A DNA stretch of 64,000 nt from JBPRGH01 sp051418055 (GTDB lineage: Bacteria; Bacteroidota; Bacteroidia; Cytophagales; Cyclobacteriaceae). Under the pieces are notes generated by a model. It searched no databases, was not told where the DNA came from, and was given only the letters and a program-made list of their open reading frames with translations. Shown here piece by piece: positions 1 to 9,705 of this stretch; position 1 is the stretch's first letter; the number at the start of each line of letters is the position of its first letter. The stretch lies in NCBI GenBank assembly GCA_051418055.1, contig JBPRGH010000006.1:62001-126000 (forward strand). The letters run 5' to 3'. Made by a program: the position numbers and the translations under genes.

Positions 1-964
1 TTTCAGGATCCTCGGGGAGCATATCCAAGGTCATGATATCCATTAACCCGTCATTATTAATATCAGCAATATCATTCCCCATGGAATACCTGCTGGTATG
101 TGGGATTAGCTGTTCCAGGCTTTCTGAAAATGTTCCGTCACCATTATTTAAATATAGATAATCATTCTCATGAAAATCATTGGAGATATAAATATCAGGG
201 TATCCATCATTATTTAAATCTGAAACGGCTATTCCCAACCCATAGCCAATCTGACTGGTATAAATGCCGGTTTGTTCCGTTACATCTACAAAAAATTCAC
301 CCTCCGAAATCCTGTTTTCATAGATCCTGTCCCCTGCCAGTTCATCTTTATGATGCCGTAAACCTGCGTGTCCGTAGCTTTTTACACTATGAACAGAGTT
401 ATTTAATAAATACAGGTCCAGGTCACCATCCAGATCTTTATCAAGGAAAGCAGCCTGAGTTGAAAACCCGGAAAAATCAAGACCATATTCTCTTGCTTTT
501 TCACTAAAGGTTAGGTTTCCATTGTTGATAAAAAGCTTGTTATATCCTTTAATTTGCTTATAATTTCCTAGCTCTGAAACATAAATATCCAAATAACCAT
601 CGTTATTGACATCGGCCATTGTAACACCGGTAGACCACATACCTTTAATATTGACACCTGATTCATTTGTAATATCCTTAAACTTAAAATCTCCCAGGTT
701 CAGGTATAATTTATTTTCCTTCTGGTTTGATGTAAAGAATATATCATCCAGCCCATCATTATTGATATCGCCTACTGCTACTCCACCACCATTATAGTAA
801 TATAAATATTCTATTATATTAAAGCTTCCGGATTCATCTAGTTGATTAACAAAATCGATATTGCTATGAGCCGCAGGAATACTGCTGAAAAGTGATTTTT
901 CCTCTTTTGTACCTGAGCAGGACAAATTAATTATAATCAATAAAAAGAGTAAGATTCTCTTCAT
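1..964 (-). CDS. FG-GAP/VCBS-repeat lipoprotein, C-terminus beyond the window
   Basis: The gene starts at 964 and runs off the left edge, so only the first 321 codons are present. The N-terminus is a lipoprotein signal ending in the lipobox LSC (Cys16), so the protein is probably anchored to the outer membrane. The visible part is a string of calcium-binding FG-GAP/VCBS blade motifs such as GDINNDGLDDIFF, ADVNNDGYLDIYV and DKDLDGDLDLYLL, which normally build a beta-propeller. It is a close paralogue of the next two large genes and shares their N-terminal YYNGGGVAxGDINNDG block. Its ATG overlaps the TAA of the upstream gene (TAATG), which points to translational coupling in one operon. The ligand is not known; similar proteins are often linked to SusC/SusD loci in Bacteroidota. 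Confidence 0.85.
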   Translation of the reverse strand, partial: MKRILLFLLIIINLSCSGTKEEKSLFSSIPAAHSNIDFVNQLDESGSFNIIEYLYYYNGGGVAVGDINNDGLDDIFFTSNQKENKLYLNLGDFKFKDITNESGVNIKGMWSTGVTMADVNNDGYLDIYVSELGNYKQIKGYNKLFINNGNLTFSEKAREYGLDFSGFSTQAAFLDKDLDGDLDLYLLNNSVHSVKSYGHAGLRHHKDELAGDRIYENRISEGEFFVDVTEQTGIYTSQIGYGLGIAVSDLNNDGYPDIYISNDFHENDYLYLNNGDGTFSESLEQLIPHTSRYSMGNDIADINNDGLMDIMTLDMLPEDPE

Positions 965-3900
965 TAGAAATCAAATTGTAGAAAATAATCATTATTTCTG
1001 GCTACAAATAATTTACCGCCAGTTATAAATATATCCCTTACCTCTCCCTTAACGATAAATCCTTTATTATCAGGAAAAGTTACGAAATTATGGTTACCTA
1101 CATTTTCAAGATAAAGTCCATAGCTTGCATCATATCGGCCAACCTCGGGTTTTACTGCATATAAATTTCCACCAATTACAAGGTCGATATCACCATCTTT
1201 ATCAAAATCATTTGAGGCTACTGAATAGACAGGACTAAATTGTGCTTTCAATGGTAAGGGTTTATAGCTGAATTTATTATTTCCATTATTTATAATCAGG
1301 ATAGACCCCAGTGTATTTACTTCTTTTTTTAGTGCGTTTTCATAATCCTGCTGCCCAAGTATTTCAGGTAATGTGGCATCTTTAAAAGATCCATAATCCG
1401 GATATTTTTTTAGTACAAATTTTAGCTGTTCAGCAAGGTTATGTCTTAATGCATAAGGATAGGTATCCCCATTTTTATTCGTGTGGGCAAGGATAGGGTC
1501 CATAAATCCATTTTTATCAAAATCAGCAATGATAAGTATGATAGGTTGTTCTTTCGTTGCTTTAAACCTGCTGTTCAGCCCATGATTACCGGCAACAAAA
1601 TCTATATCCCCATCATTATCAATATCCAGGGGATGAACGGTATTCCACCAGCCTTTTAAATCCGAAAGCTCATTATTTAAAACCTCAAAAATTCCCCCAT
1701 TATTAACAAAAAAATGGATCCCCATAAATTCACCCGTGATTACAAGATCAAGATCGTTATCACCATCAATATCAATGGCCGCTGCATCTGTGATCATACC
1801 TAAATTTTCAAAACCGGGGGCAACCTGCTTTGATACTTCAGTAAAATTACCTTTTCCGTCATTTTGTAATAAAAACCCGCTTCCCGAGTGACCGTATTGA
1901 AAAGGGACCATACGCTCGCCTATAAACAGGTCCTCATCTCCATCAGCATCATAATCAAAAGGTACCACGACAGAAGAATTGATCATTCGATCAGAAACAG
2001 GCAATACCTGTGATGAAAGTGAAAATTTTCCACTATTATTGAAGTATAGTTTATCTCGTAATAAAGATGAGCTAGATGGAAATTCTGATCCTCCGGTGCA
2101 TACATAAAGATCCAGGTCGCCATCGTTATCTGCGTCAAAAAAAACGGCACCAGTATCCTCCGAACCAGTTTCATATTTCATTTGTACAGAATCAATTTTT
2201 AAGCCATCCGGACCTAAATATATCAGTTGTCCACTATACCCTTTAGATCCTCCAACATATAGGTCCTCATATCCATCCCCGTTTATATCACCTGTTGCCA
2301 CATCAGGACCTTCAGTGCTGTTCATATGATAAATAAGGCGGTCGCGATAAAAATCGACATACTGGTTTTCTTTATGGAGAATATCAGTTAATTTGGATGT
2401 AAATAAAGTAGCCGCTTTTGTCGGATCTGAAACTGTTATTGAATTAAAATTAATTTCTCCTTCAGTTTCCTTTAATTTCAGCGTCTGATTTGGCTTTATT
2501 TTCTTAAGAACAGTAACCTTACCGGAAGGCCATGTAATCGTTATATTTACATCCGTAGAATCTTCAAGCCCAAGGAATGGACGGTGATCAACAGAACTCT
2601 GAAAGCCTCGCGTCGGTTGATTTTCTACATAATAAATATTACTATTTTGTGTCACCTCAATTTGAGCACCTACCGCGAATTTATTTTGCTTTTGCCCTTC
2701 CAGTTTAAACCTGATGTAATTAGCATCCTCACCATTCTCAATAAGGTTATTTTTATAAATGAAGGAAGGCATATTAACATTATTGATCACGAGGTCCAGG
2801 TCACCGTCATTATCCAGGTCACCGTAAGCCGCCCCATTGGAAAAAGAGACGCTGTCAAGTCCAAACTGAATAGTCATATCCTCAAAAATCAGCTTACCAT
2901 TATTTTTAAACGCTTTGTTACTGATTGGATTTGAGGGGATGATCTCTATAAGCTTCTTATAATCCACCTTATTTTTTGTAATAATAGAGCGCATTACTTC
3001 TTCATTGGAGATATAATTTAGATAGTCCTGATTGGTAAGGTCCTGATAAATGCCATTGGCAATGAACAGATCTTTAAATCCATCGTTATCCATATCAAAT
3101 ATTAAAGCACCCCAACTCCAATCTGATGCCTCTACGCCGGAAAGCCTGCCAACCTCACTAAAGGTATTGTTAGTGTTATTTAGCTGAAAGGTATTGCGTG
3201 TAAACTGATGATAATATCCATTGGCAACGTTATATTGATATTTATCCCAGTTTTCGAATGTGGTAACTGATTTTAACCTGGAATAATCTCCCGGTAACAT
3301 TTCAGTGACAAATATTTCACCATAGCCATCATTATTTACATCAGCCATATCAGCGCCCATAGAAGCTCCACTTATAGCATTCATGGATTCCAGAAGATTT
3401 TCTGTAAAAGATCCATTTTGGTTATTGAGATATAGGTAATCACGCTCAAAGAAATCATTGGAAACATAGATATCTTCCCAGCCGTCGCGGTTAACATCTC
3501 CTACTGTTACACCTAAACCAAAACCGATTACACTACTATAAATTCCTGCCTCTTCACTTACATCTTCATAAAATCCCCCATTGTTCCTTAGCAGTTTATC
3601 GCCTCCTAATGAATCTCTTTTTATGCGTTCATTCCTTTCCAGATTAAAACTGCCAATAGCCTGGTAAGAATTGTTTAACAGGTATACATCAAGGTCTCCA
3701 TCTTGGTCATAATCAAAAAATGAAGCATGGGTTCCATACCCGCGGTCATCCAGCCGGTACTTTTCAGCTTCTTCGCTAAACGTATTATCTTGATTATTTA
3801 TAAATAGCTCATTTTGTTTATTATCGCCTTCAATATCTCCTGAGTTGCAGACATAGATGTCTAACCACCCATCGCCATTCACATCAGCCATAGTTACACC

Positions 3901-4242
3901 TGTTGACCAACCTCTTGTTCCCCCTACTCCTGCCAGCTCAGTAATATCTTCAAATTTAAAGTTACCCATATTCAGGTATAACTTATTTTCAGAAAGATTA
4001 GAGGTAAAATATAGATCTACCAAGCCATCATTATTAATATCTCCAATAGCAACCCCTCCACCATTGTAATAATTACGATATGTATAAACATTAAATTCTT
4101 CATCAAAGGAGAGTTGGTTTGTAAAAAGAATTCCTGTTTCTGCCGGTGTCATTAATTGAAAAAGAGGCCGCTCCTGAGTATTCTTTTCCTGATCAGCACA
4201 TCCAATTACTATTATTGCTAAAGCTAAATATACCTTTCTCAT
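964..4242 (-). CDS. VCBS/FG-GAP repeat lipoprotein with ASPIC/UnbV domain (1092 aa)
   Basis: This is a large surface-type lipoprotein with a signal peptide ending VIGC (Cys15). Two sets of FG-GAP/VCBS calcium-binding repeats (DxDxDG-like motifs such as ADVNGDGWLDIYV, DYDQDGDLDVYL and GDLDNDGDLDLVI) flank a central ASPIC/UnbV-like module around residues 520-590, with FAVGAQIEV, RGFQSSVDHRPFLGLG-like and WPSGKVTVL segments. A second propeller-like set follows (GDINGDGYEDLYVG, DADNDGDLDLYVCTGG). This is the layout of the CRTAC1/UnbV family. No catalytic site is recognisable; a binding or adhesion role is inferred. It lies one base downstream of the small lipoprotein gene and overlaps the next gene by one base, so it belongs to an operon distal to the susCD pair. 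Confidence 0.85.
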   Translation of the reverse strand: MRKVYLALAIIVIGCADQEKNTQERPLFQLMTPAETGILFTNQLSFDEEFNVYTYRNYYNGGGVAIGDINNDGLVDLYFTSNLSENKLYLNMGNFKFEDITELAGVGGTRGWSTGVTMADVNGDGWLDIYVCNSGDIEGDNKQNELFINNQDNTFSEEAEKYRLDDRGYGTHASFFDYDQDGDLDVYLLNNSYQAIGSFNLERNERIKRDSLGGDKLLRNNGGFYEDVSEEAGIYSSVIGFGLGVTVGDVNRDGWEDIYVSNDFFERDYLYLNNQNGSFTENLLESMNAISGASMGADMADVNNDGYGEIFVTEMLPGDYSRLKSVTTFENWDKYQYNVANGYYHQFTRNTFQLNNTNNTFSEVGRLSGVEASDWSWGALIFDMDNDGFKDLFIANGIYQDLTNQDYLNYISNEEVMRSIITKNKVDYKKLIEIIPSNPISNKAFKNNGKLIFEDMTIQFGLDSVSFSNGAAYGDLDNDGDLDLVINNVNMPSFIYKNNLIENGEDANYIRFKLEGQKQNKFAVGAQIEVTQNSNIYYVENQPTRGFQSSVDHRPFLGLEDSTDVNITITWPSGKVTVLKKIKPNQTLKLKETEGEINFNSITVSDPTKAATLFTSKLTDILHKENQYVDFYRDRLIYHMNSTEGPDVATGDINGDGYEDLYVGGSKGYSGQLIYLGPDGLKIDSVQMKYETGSEDTGAVFFDADNDGDLDLYVCTGGSEFPSSSSLLRDKLYFNNSGKFSLSSQVLPVSDRMINSSVVVPFDYDADGDEDLFIGERMVPFQYGHSGSGFLLQNDGKGNFTEVSKQVAPGFENLGMITDAAAIDIDGDNDLDLVITGEFMGIHFFVNNGGIFEVLNNELSDLKGWWNTVHPLDIDNDGDIDFVAGNHGLNSRFKATKEQPIILIIADFDKNGFMDPILAHTNKNGDTYPYALRHNLAEQLKFVLKKYPDYGSFKDATLPEILGQQDYENALKKEVNTLGSILIINNGNNKFSYKPLPLKAQFSPVYSVASNDFDKDGDIDLVIGGNLYAVKPEVGRYDASYGLYLENVGNHNFVTFPDNKGFIVKGEVRDIFITGGKLFVARNNDYFLQFDF

Positions 4243-4243
4243 C

Positions 4244-4828
4244 TCATTGCCGGGTTATTGAATGTTTGTAATCCGGATGTAAAATATCCTGAATACTTAT
4301 GGTTACTGTCTGACTATCTTTAATATAGACTATCATTCTTCGATTTGAATCTACCTTTACCGGAACCTCATTATCATTTATAGAAGCTGTAATAAAACTA
4401 TTGCCTCCATACCATAACATTACCATATCCAGCACCTTATTTTTTAAAGCATCTGACTGAAGCTTCTTATTGTAAGGCGCCCATCCCGAGTAGCTAAACT
4501 CAAGGTCCATTCGGTTAATTAATCCATTACTATCAAATTTCGGATAGAAAAGCAGCCTAACAGGGGTGGGTTTTGAGTGGAATAATGAATCATAAAATAC
4601 ATATTGAACAGCAGAATTACTTGGCCCCTGAGAAACGAGCATCTTTTGATTGAGCTGGTAACATTTTTGAAAGAACACAGGCCGGCTATCGCCAAAATAA
4701 ATATCCAGTAACAAAGAATCCTTTCTTCCTTCATTAGCAAGCTCCGACTTCACAAGCCTTGAATATTCTGATTCCAGACAGGCCGTAACTATTAAAGCAA
4801 GGATCAAAAAATTAATTACTGATCTCAT
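4244..4828 (-). CDS. small lipoprotein of unknown function
   Basis: From the preferred ATG at 4828 this encodes 194 aa. An ATG at 4846 is possible but puts six charged residues before the signal peptide. The start chosen gives MRSVINFLILALIVTAC, a typical lipobox signal. The mature part has no domain I recognise; it has a predicted beta-rich middle and ends with a YIKDSQTVTISIQDIL segment. It overlaps the stop of the upstream VCBS gene by 17 bases and ends one base before the next VCBS gene, so it is co-translated with two giant VCBS lipoproteins. A role as a partner or assembly factor for them is possible but only inferred from position. Confidence 0.75.
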   Translation of the reverse strand: MRSVINFLILALIVTACLESEYSRLVKSELANEGRKDSLLLDIYFGDSRPVFFQKCYQLNQKMLVSQGPSNSAVQYVFYDSLFHSKPTPVRLLFYPKFDSNGLINRMDLEFSYSGWAPYNKKLQSDALKNKVLDMVMLWYGGNSFITASINDNEVPVKVDSNRRMIVYIKDSQTVTISIQDILHPDYKHSITRQ

Positions 4829-7800
4829 AGATTTCAACTTCTTCATTATATAATGCGAAAACTAAATATTTGACATTATTTGCTTCAACTACTTCAATAT
4901 CTCGAATTTGTCCGGCAACACCAACAGGTAATCCATCTTTAAATTCAAAATCTTCCCCTTTAGAATTTCCTTCAAAATACCAACCAAAAGAAGCATCATA
5001 CCTGCCAAATTGTGGCTTTACCTGATATTGGTTTCCACCAGCAACTAAATCCGGCACACCGTCATTGTTGACATCCTCAATAAGTAAGCTATACAATGGC
5101 GAATATTGGGCTTCTTTTGGGAGATCAATTAGTTTATAGCCATTTTTGGTAGAAAGGGCAATTTTTGATCCCAGAATATTTACCTGATATATTTTTGTTT
5201 TTTCCAATTGGGTAGCGGGAATTATATCTGTAATTGCCTTATCAGCATAATCCTTATAATATACAAGCTGTTTTTTCATTGAAGATAACTGAGAAAGCAA
5301 TTCATCCTTATCCAAAACAGGATAATACTTATCACCCGATTTTGTACAATAAATTTGTTCTACAGATCCATTGCCATCAAAATCGTACACATACAATCGA
5401 TCTTCAGGCTCAAAAAAGGTATTTAATCCATGGTTTGCCAATACAAAATCAGGCTTCCCATCTCTGTTCAGATCAGCTGCTTGTATATCATTCCACCATC
5501 CTTCCGTATTATTAAACCCAAGCTGAGCAGTAACATTTTTAAACCCTGTGCCTGTATTTTGTAGCACAGTTACCGGCATCCAATCTCCGATTATTATCAG
5601 GTCCATAAGACCGTCAGAATTAATATCTGCGTTTACCGCTCCGGTTATCATACCAGAGGATATTAGTTCAGGAGCATAACTCGTTGTTACATCAGTAAAT
5701 AAACCCTTACCATCATTTTTAAATAAGAAGCCCCTACCACCAATGCCATAGTAAAAAGGATGAAACCTTTCGCCTATAAAAAGATCCATATCACCATCGT
5801 TGTCAAAATCGATAGGAAGCACTTTTCCGGTACTCACAAATGTCGTGAACGGAAGATTATAAGGTGATGGATTAAAATTTCCATTCCCATCATTGATAAA
5901 GAGCTGATCCATTAAAGCGGCTGAAGTTTTCGGGTAAAATCTCCCTCCGGATGATATATAAAGATCCTGATGACCGTCGTTATTGGCATCAAATATTATA
6001 CTGCTCGTTTCCTCAGCAGTACTCATTTTTTCTAATCCTACAGGAGTATGTGAATAAAACTGTCCGTTATTTGAAGATATAATTGTCCCCAGCTGATCTT
6101 TGCCTCCACCAATATACAGATCTGGAATACCATCATTATTAATATCTCCCTTGCTTATTTTTGGTGATTCATTGCTGTACATCATAGGAAGAAGCCGATC
6201 TCTGTTAAAATCGATGAAGCCAGATCCTTCATGCTTAAAAAGATTTTTACTATATTTTTTCTCAAATGGGCTTTTTTCTGATTTTACAGCTGATTTTTTA
6301 GTTGTTATCTTCGATTCAATATTGCTGATTTCAATATAAGAGTTTGCAGTAATATCAGTAACTACTGTTTCTCCTCCTTCAGGCCATACTACCTTTATAG
6401 AATCGATATAAGAGGATGGTCCTAAACCGATATGAACTACAGGATCAACGGAACTCTGAAATCCGCGGGTAGTAAAGTTATCACTTACAAATTCTTCTCC
6501 ATTGCTATAAGAATATATTATGGAACCCACTGCAAATGTATTTTGAGATTCCGGGGCAGAAAGGGATATGCGAATGCTTTTATTGAGAGCCGTATCTGTA
6601 TTATTGAGATAAATGGCAGAAGGCATATTTATGTTATTCACCACAAGGTCAAGATCGCCATCATTGTCCAAATCACCATAAGCACTGCCATTGGAAAAAG
6701 TAGGTGTGCCTAGTCCCCATTTTTCTGCTACATTTTTAAATTTCAATAAACCTTTATTTTCAAATACATAGTTTGGTACAGCCTGGGAATGCATATCATC
6801 GACTAAACTCGTAATGACATCTTTCTTGTTACTGATCATCCTCTTTATCTTTTCATTTGTTGCCGTATAAGTGAGATAATCTCGATCAAGAAGGTCTTTG
6901 TAAATACCATTGGCCACAAAAATATCCCGAAGGCCATCATTATTCATATCGAACAGTAAAGCTCCCCAGCTCCATTCGGTAGCTGCCAATCCGGCATATC
7001 TTCCTACTTCTATAAATAAGGAGTCATTAATTTTCTTATGCAGGACATTTCGTGGAAACTGATGATGATAACCATTTTTAACATTAAGCTGATATTTATC
7101 CCAGTTTTCATAAATGGCTTTGGTTTTTTTTCTGTTTAAAGAATCTGGCAGCATTTCAGTAACAAATAATTCAGGCAAACCATCATTATCCAGATCAGCA
7201 ACATCAGCGCCCATTGATCCCATACTCAGGGAACTTATATAATCCGGCAGGGATTCTGTAAAGCCACCGTTTTTGTTATTAACATATAGATAATCGCGTT
7301 CGAAAAAATCATTAGAAATAAATATATCCGTCCAGTTGTCTCCATTAAAATCACCTAATGTAATCCCCAGGCCAAATCCTATTGTACTTGAATAAATTCC
7401 GGCTTCAGCTGTATGATCAATGAATTTTCCATTTTCATTTAAAAAAAATTTATTTCCACCTCCAGTAGGATCAGGTAGTTTTCTCTGATCCTCGATAAGG
7501 TCATAATTACCAACCGATCGAATTGAGTTAGTTAGCAAGTAACAATCAAGATCACCATCTTTATCATAATCAAAAAAAGCAGCATGGACAGACAAACCTT
7601 TTACATCAAGGCCATATTCCTTTGCCTTATCTGTAAATGAGAGGTCCCCATTATTAATAAAAAGCTCATTATGTCTATTTGGTGTACCGGGATCACCTGA
7701 TTTACACACGTATATATCTAATAAGCCATCTGCATTAATATCTACGAAAGTGACTCCTGTTGACCAGGCTCCTTTACTCCCAACACCTGCCTTTTCAGTG

Positions 7801-8093
7801 ACATCCTCAAAATAAAGATCACCTTTATTGATATACAGCTTATTTCCTACCTGATTACCGGCAAAAAAAATATCAGCCAGTCCATCATTGTTAATATCGC
7901 CCAGGGCTACTCCTGCTCCATTATAAAAATTCCGATAGGTATAAGGATTTAGCCTCTCCGTATAGGTAAGCTTATTGATAAAGAAAACGCCACTTTTATC
8001 GGTAATTTCAGTAAATAACGTGTGAGAGGAGATATCTTCCGTTTCATTACACCCCCACAACAGCAACCACACAAATAAAATAGAATACCTCAT
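4812..8093 (-). CDS. VCBS/FG-GAP repeat lipoprotein with ASPIC/UnbV domain (1093 aa)
   Basis: This is a paralogue of the gene at 964-4242, collinear along its whole length. The signal peptide is short and ends WGC (Cys15). N-terminal FG-GAP/VCBS blades (GDINNDGLADIFFAGN, DYDKDGDLDCYLL, GDFNGDNWTDIFI) are followed by an ASPIC/UnbV module near residues 510-590 (NTFAVGSIIYS, TRGFQSSVDPVVHIGLG, VVWPEGGETVV) and a second repeat set ending near DVNNDGVPDLVAGGNQYQVKP. The motif YDASxGxYxE near the C-terminus is shared with its paralogue. It is the first of the tandem VCBS genes and lies 65 bases after the second susD stop, separated from it by a perfect hairpin. Calcium binding is expected from the motifs; the ligand is unknown. 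Confidence 0.85.
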   Translation of the reverse strand: MRYSILFVWLLLWGCNETEDISSHTLFTEITDKSGVFFINKLTYTERLNPYTYRNFYNGAGVALGDINNDGLADIFFAGNQVGNKLYINKGDLYFEDVTEKAGVGSKGAWSTGVTFVDINADGLLDIYVCKSGDPGTPNRHNELFINNGDLSFTDKAKEYGLDVKGLSVHAAFFDYDKDGDLDCYLLTNSIRSVGNYDLIEDQRKLPDPTGGGNKFFLNENGKFIDHTAEAGIYSSTIGFGLGITLGDFNGDNWTDIFISNDFFERDYLYVNNKNGGFTESLPDYISSLSMGSMGADVADLDNDGLPELFVTEMLPDSLNRKKTKAIYENWDKYQLNVKNGYHHQFPRNVLHKKINDSLFIEVGRYAGLAATEWSWGALLFDMNNDGLRDIFVANGIYKDLLDRDYLTYTATNEKIKRMISNKKDVITSLVDDMHSQAVPNYVFENKGLLKFKNVAEKWGLGTPTFSNGSAYGDLDNDGDLDLVVNNINMPSAIYLNNTDTALNKSIRISLSAPESQNTFAVGSIIYSYSNGEEFVSDNFTTRGFQSSVDPVVHIGLGPSSYIDSIKVVWPEGGETVVTDITANSYIEISNIESKITTKKSAVKSEKSPFEKKYSKNLFKHEGSGFIDFNRDRLLPMMYSNESPKISKGDINNDGIPDLYIGGGKDQLGTIISSNNGQFYSHTPVGLEKMSTAEETSSIIFDANNDGHQDLYISSGGRFYPKTSAALMDQLFINDGNGNFNPSPYNLPFTTFVSTGKVLPIDFDNDGDMDLFIGERFHPFYYGIGGRGFLFKNDGKGLFTDVTTSYAPELISSGMITGAVNADINSDGLMDLIIIGDWMPVTVLQNTGTGFKNVTAQLGFNNTEGWWNDIQAADLNRDGKPDFVLANHGLNTFFEPEDRLYVYDFDGNGSVEQIYCTKSGDKYYPVLDKDELLSQLSSMKKQLVYYKDYADKAITDIIPATQLEKTKIYQVNILGSKIALSTKNGYKLIDLPKEAQYSPLYSLLIEDVNNDGVPDLVAGGNQYQVKPQFGRYDASFGWYFEGNSKGEDFEFKDGLPVGVAGQIRDIEVVEANNVKYLVFALYNEEVEIYEISN

Positions 8094-8101
8094 AATTTTA
8101 T

Positions 8102-8133
8102 AAAAATAGCGTCCTACTACAGACGCTATTTTT
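8102..8133 (-). terminator. perfect 12-bp hairpin after susD2
   Basis: The arms at 8102-8113 (AAAAATAGCGTC) and 8122-8133 form a perfect 12-bp stem with an 8-base loop. The outer A/T pairs give a U-run on the minus transcript. It sits between the susD2 stop and the first VCBS gene, so it is either the end of the susCD2 transcript or a partial terminator that lowers VCBS expression. Confidence 0.75.
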
Positions 8134-8158
8134 ATTTATCAATTTAAAAACTATTTAC

Positions 8159-9691
8159 CTAATATCCAGGATTTTGAGATAAAGGAAAATCCTCTGATGC
8201 TGAAGCATTGATCTGATCCAAAGGAATTGGCATAAGGTTTTTGTGACTATCTGAATGTGCAGGCTTTTCCCACCATTCATTACCCCACGCACCAAATCTT
8301 ATTAAATCAGTCCTTCTAAGAGATTCCTGGAAAAGCTCTCTTCCACGTTCAGCCAAAAATTCGGCTGCCGTAACAGTTGTATAAGGAGTAATCTGGGCTC
8401 TGTTTCTCAAAAGATTTACGTAAAACAATCCACTATTCCAATCTCCGGTTAATCTTGCCTGAGCTTCTGCCCTGTTGAGTAACACCTCACCATATCTCAA
8501 GAGAGGGAAGTCATTATCCATATTAGGACCCTGCCCTATTTTAAAGCTGAACTTGCCAAGACGGGCTCCAGCCTGCCTTGATCCATTGGGTGCCAGCTCA
8601 TTAATCTCAGGAGTATAATTTATAGGCGCACCATCCTCATCTGCTTCATCAAAAGCAAGGTCAAGTATGGGGTTGCCATTTAAATCTAATTGAGGGCCGA
8701 CAATAAAATTATTTTCCTTCCTCTCATCGCCATCCTGGTAGGAGTTATAAAATTCTTCAAGTGTTGAATATCCGTTCCAGGGTTGCTGTTGAAGGTCAAA
8801 AGTAAGCTGACTTGGATAGTGCAGTGTCATCTGAGCAAAATTCATTCCTCCTCCAGTTGTCTCATCAAATGGCGCAACCATTATATGCTCAATATTTTCC
8901 ACATTATCTGGTGAAAACACATCTGCATAACTTTGTGAAAGGTCATACACCCCTGAATTTATTACTTCGTCTGCGGCATCTATTGCATCCTGGTATCTTG
9001 ACTGAGCACCGTTAGTATAAATTTCAGCATTAAGATATAACCTGGACAATAAGGCATAAGCAGCCCATTTATTTGTTCTTCCGTAAGGTGCCCTGGTTTC
9101 CGTTAAATCAGGTATTACATCAAGCAGCTCCGATTCAATAAAATTAAATACCTCGACACGGGTAGATTGAGGAACATCCACATTCGGCTCCGTAACAATT
9201 TTAATGTTACCAAAAAGATCCATTAATTTCCAATAGAAATAAGCCCGTAACATCCTGACCTGCGCCTCATCTTCCGGCTCTAATCCCTCAGCAAGTAATA
9301 AATTACTCTGGGAAACACCACCGTAAATGTCATTCCAGGCACCATTAAGGCCTGGATTGGTTGAACGGAAATCATGGGTATGCATATTTAACCAGATACC
9401 TCCATCAAACCAATCACCACCTTTTTGAGTAATAACTGCCTCATCAGTAGATATTTCTGATACCGAAAAATAACTTCCGTGCCAGGCAGTACCACTTAGA
9501 GTTCTTGCAAAGGCAGCACCTAACCCATCATCAGGTGTTGCTTTATTTGTGTTAGGTGTAATACCCAGTCCCGGATTATTGGGATCAAATTTCTCTGTAA
9601 AGTTGCCCTCCAATTCCTCCTCCAGATCAGTACATGCAGGTACTACGAAAAGAAACGGGGCTATTATTAAAAGTTTATATATATTATTCAT
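8159..9691 (-). CDS. SusD-like outer-membrane glycan-binding lipoprotein (pair 2)
   Basis: 510 aa with a lipobox signal (FVVPAC, Cys20). It has the SusD/RagB layout: helical TPR-like N-terminal half with RAYFYWKLMDLFGNIKIV, then LLSRLYLNAEIY, and a C-terminal part with PLLRYGEVLLNRAEA, RTDLIRFGAW and the family-typical ending PIPLDQINAS...NPGY. SusD proteins form the lid of the SusC channel and bind oligosaccharide at the cell surface. The gene lies 14 bases downstream of its susC partner. Its context among GH13 enzymes makes an alpha-glucan ligand likely. It is only distantly similar to the other SusD in this locus, so the two pairs may prefer different chain lengths or branching. Confidence 0.93.
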   Translation of the reverse strand: MNNIYKLLIIAPFLFVVPACTDLEEELEGNFTEKFDPNNPGLGITPNTNKATPDDGLGAAFARTLSGTAWHGSYFSVSEISTDEAVITQKGGDWFDGGIWLNMHTHDFRSTNPGLNGAWNDIYGGVSQSNLLLAEGLEPEDEAQVRMLRAYFYWKLMDLFGNIKIVTEPNVDVPQSTRVEVFNFIESELLDVIPDLTETRAPYGRTNKWAAYALLSRLYLNAEIYTNGAQSRYQDAIDAADEVINSGVYDLSQSYADVFSPDNVENIEHIMVAPFDETTGGGMNFAQMTLHYPSQLTFDLQQQPWNGYSTLEEFYNSYQDGDERKENNFIVGPQLDLNGNPILDLAFDEADEDGAPINYTPEINELAPNGSRQAGARLGKFSFKIGQGPNMDNDFPLLRYGEVLLNRAEAQARLTGDWNSGLFYVNLLRNRAQITPYTTVTAAEFLAERGRELFQESLRRTDLIRFGAWGNEWWEKPAHSDSHKNLMPIPLDQINASASEDFPLSQNPGY

Positions 9692-9705
9692 AACTTTTTT
9701 ATTTT

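Noticed and set aside
100..797. Plus-strand open frames opposite the VCBS genes
   Set aside because: They are antisense to conserved FG-GAP repeats and their predicted proteins have no plausible composition or motif.
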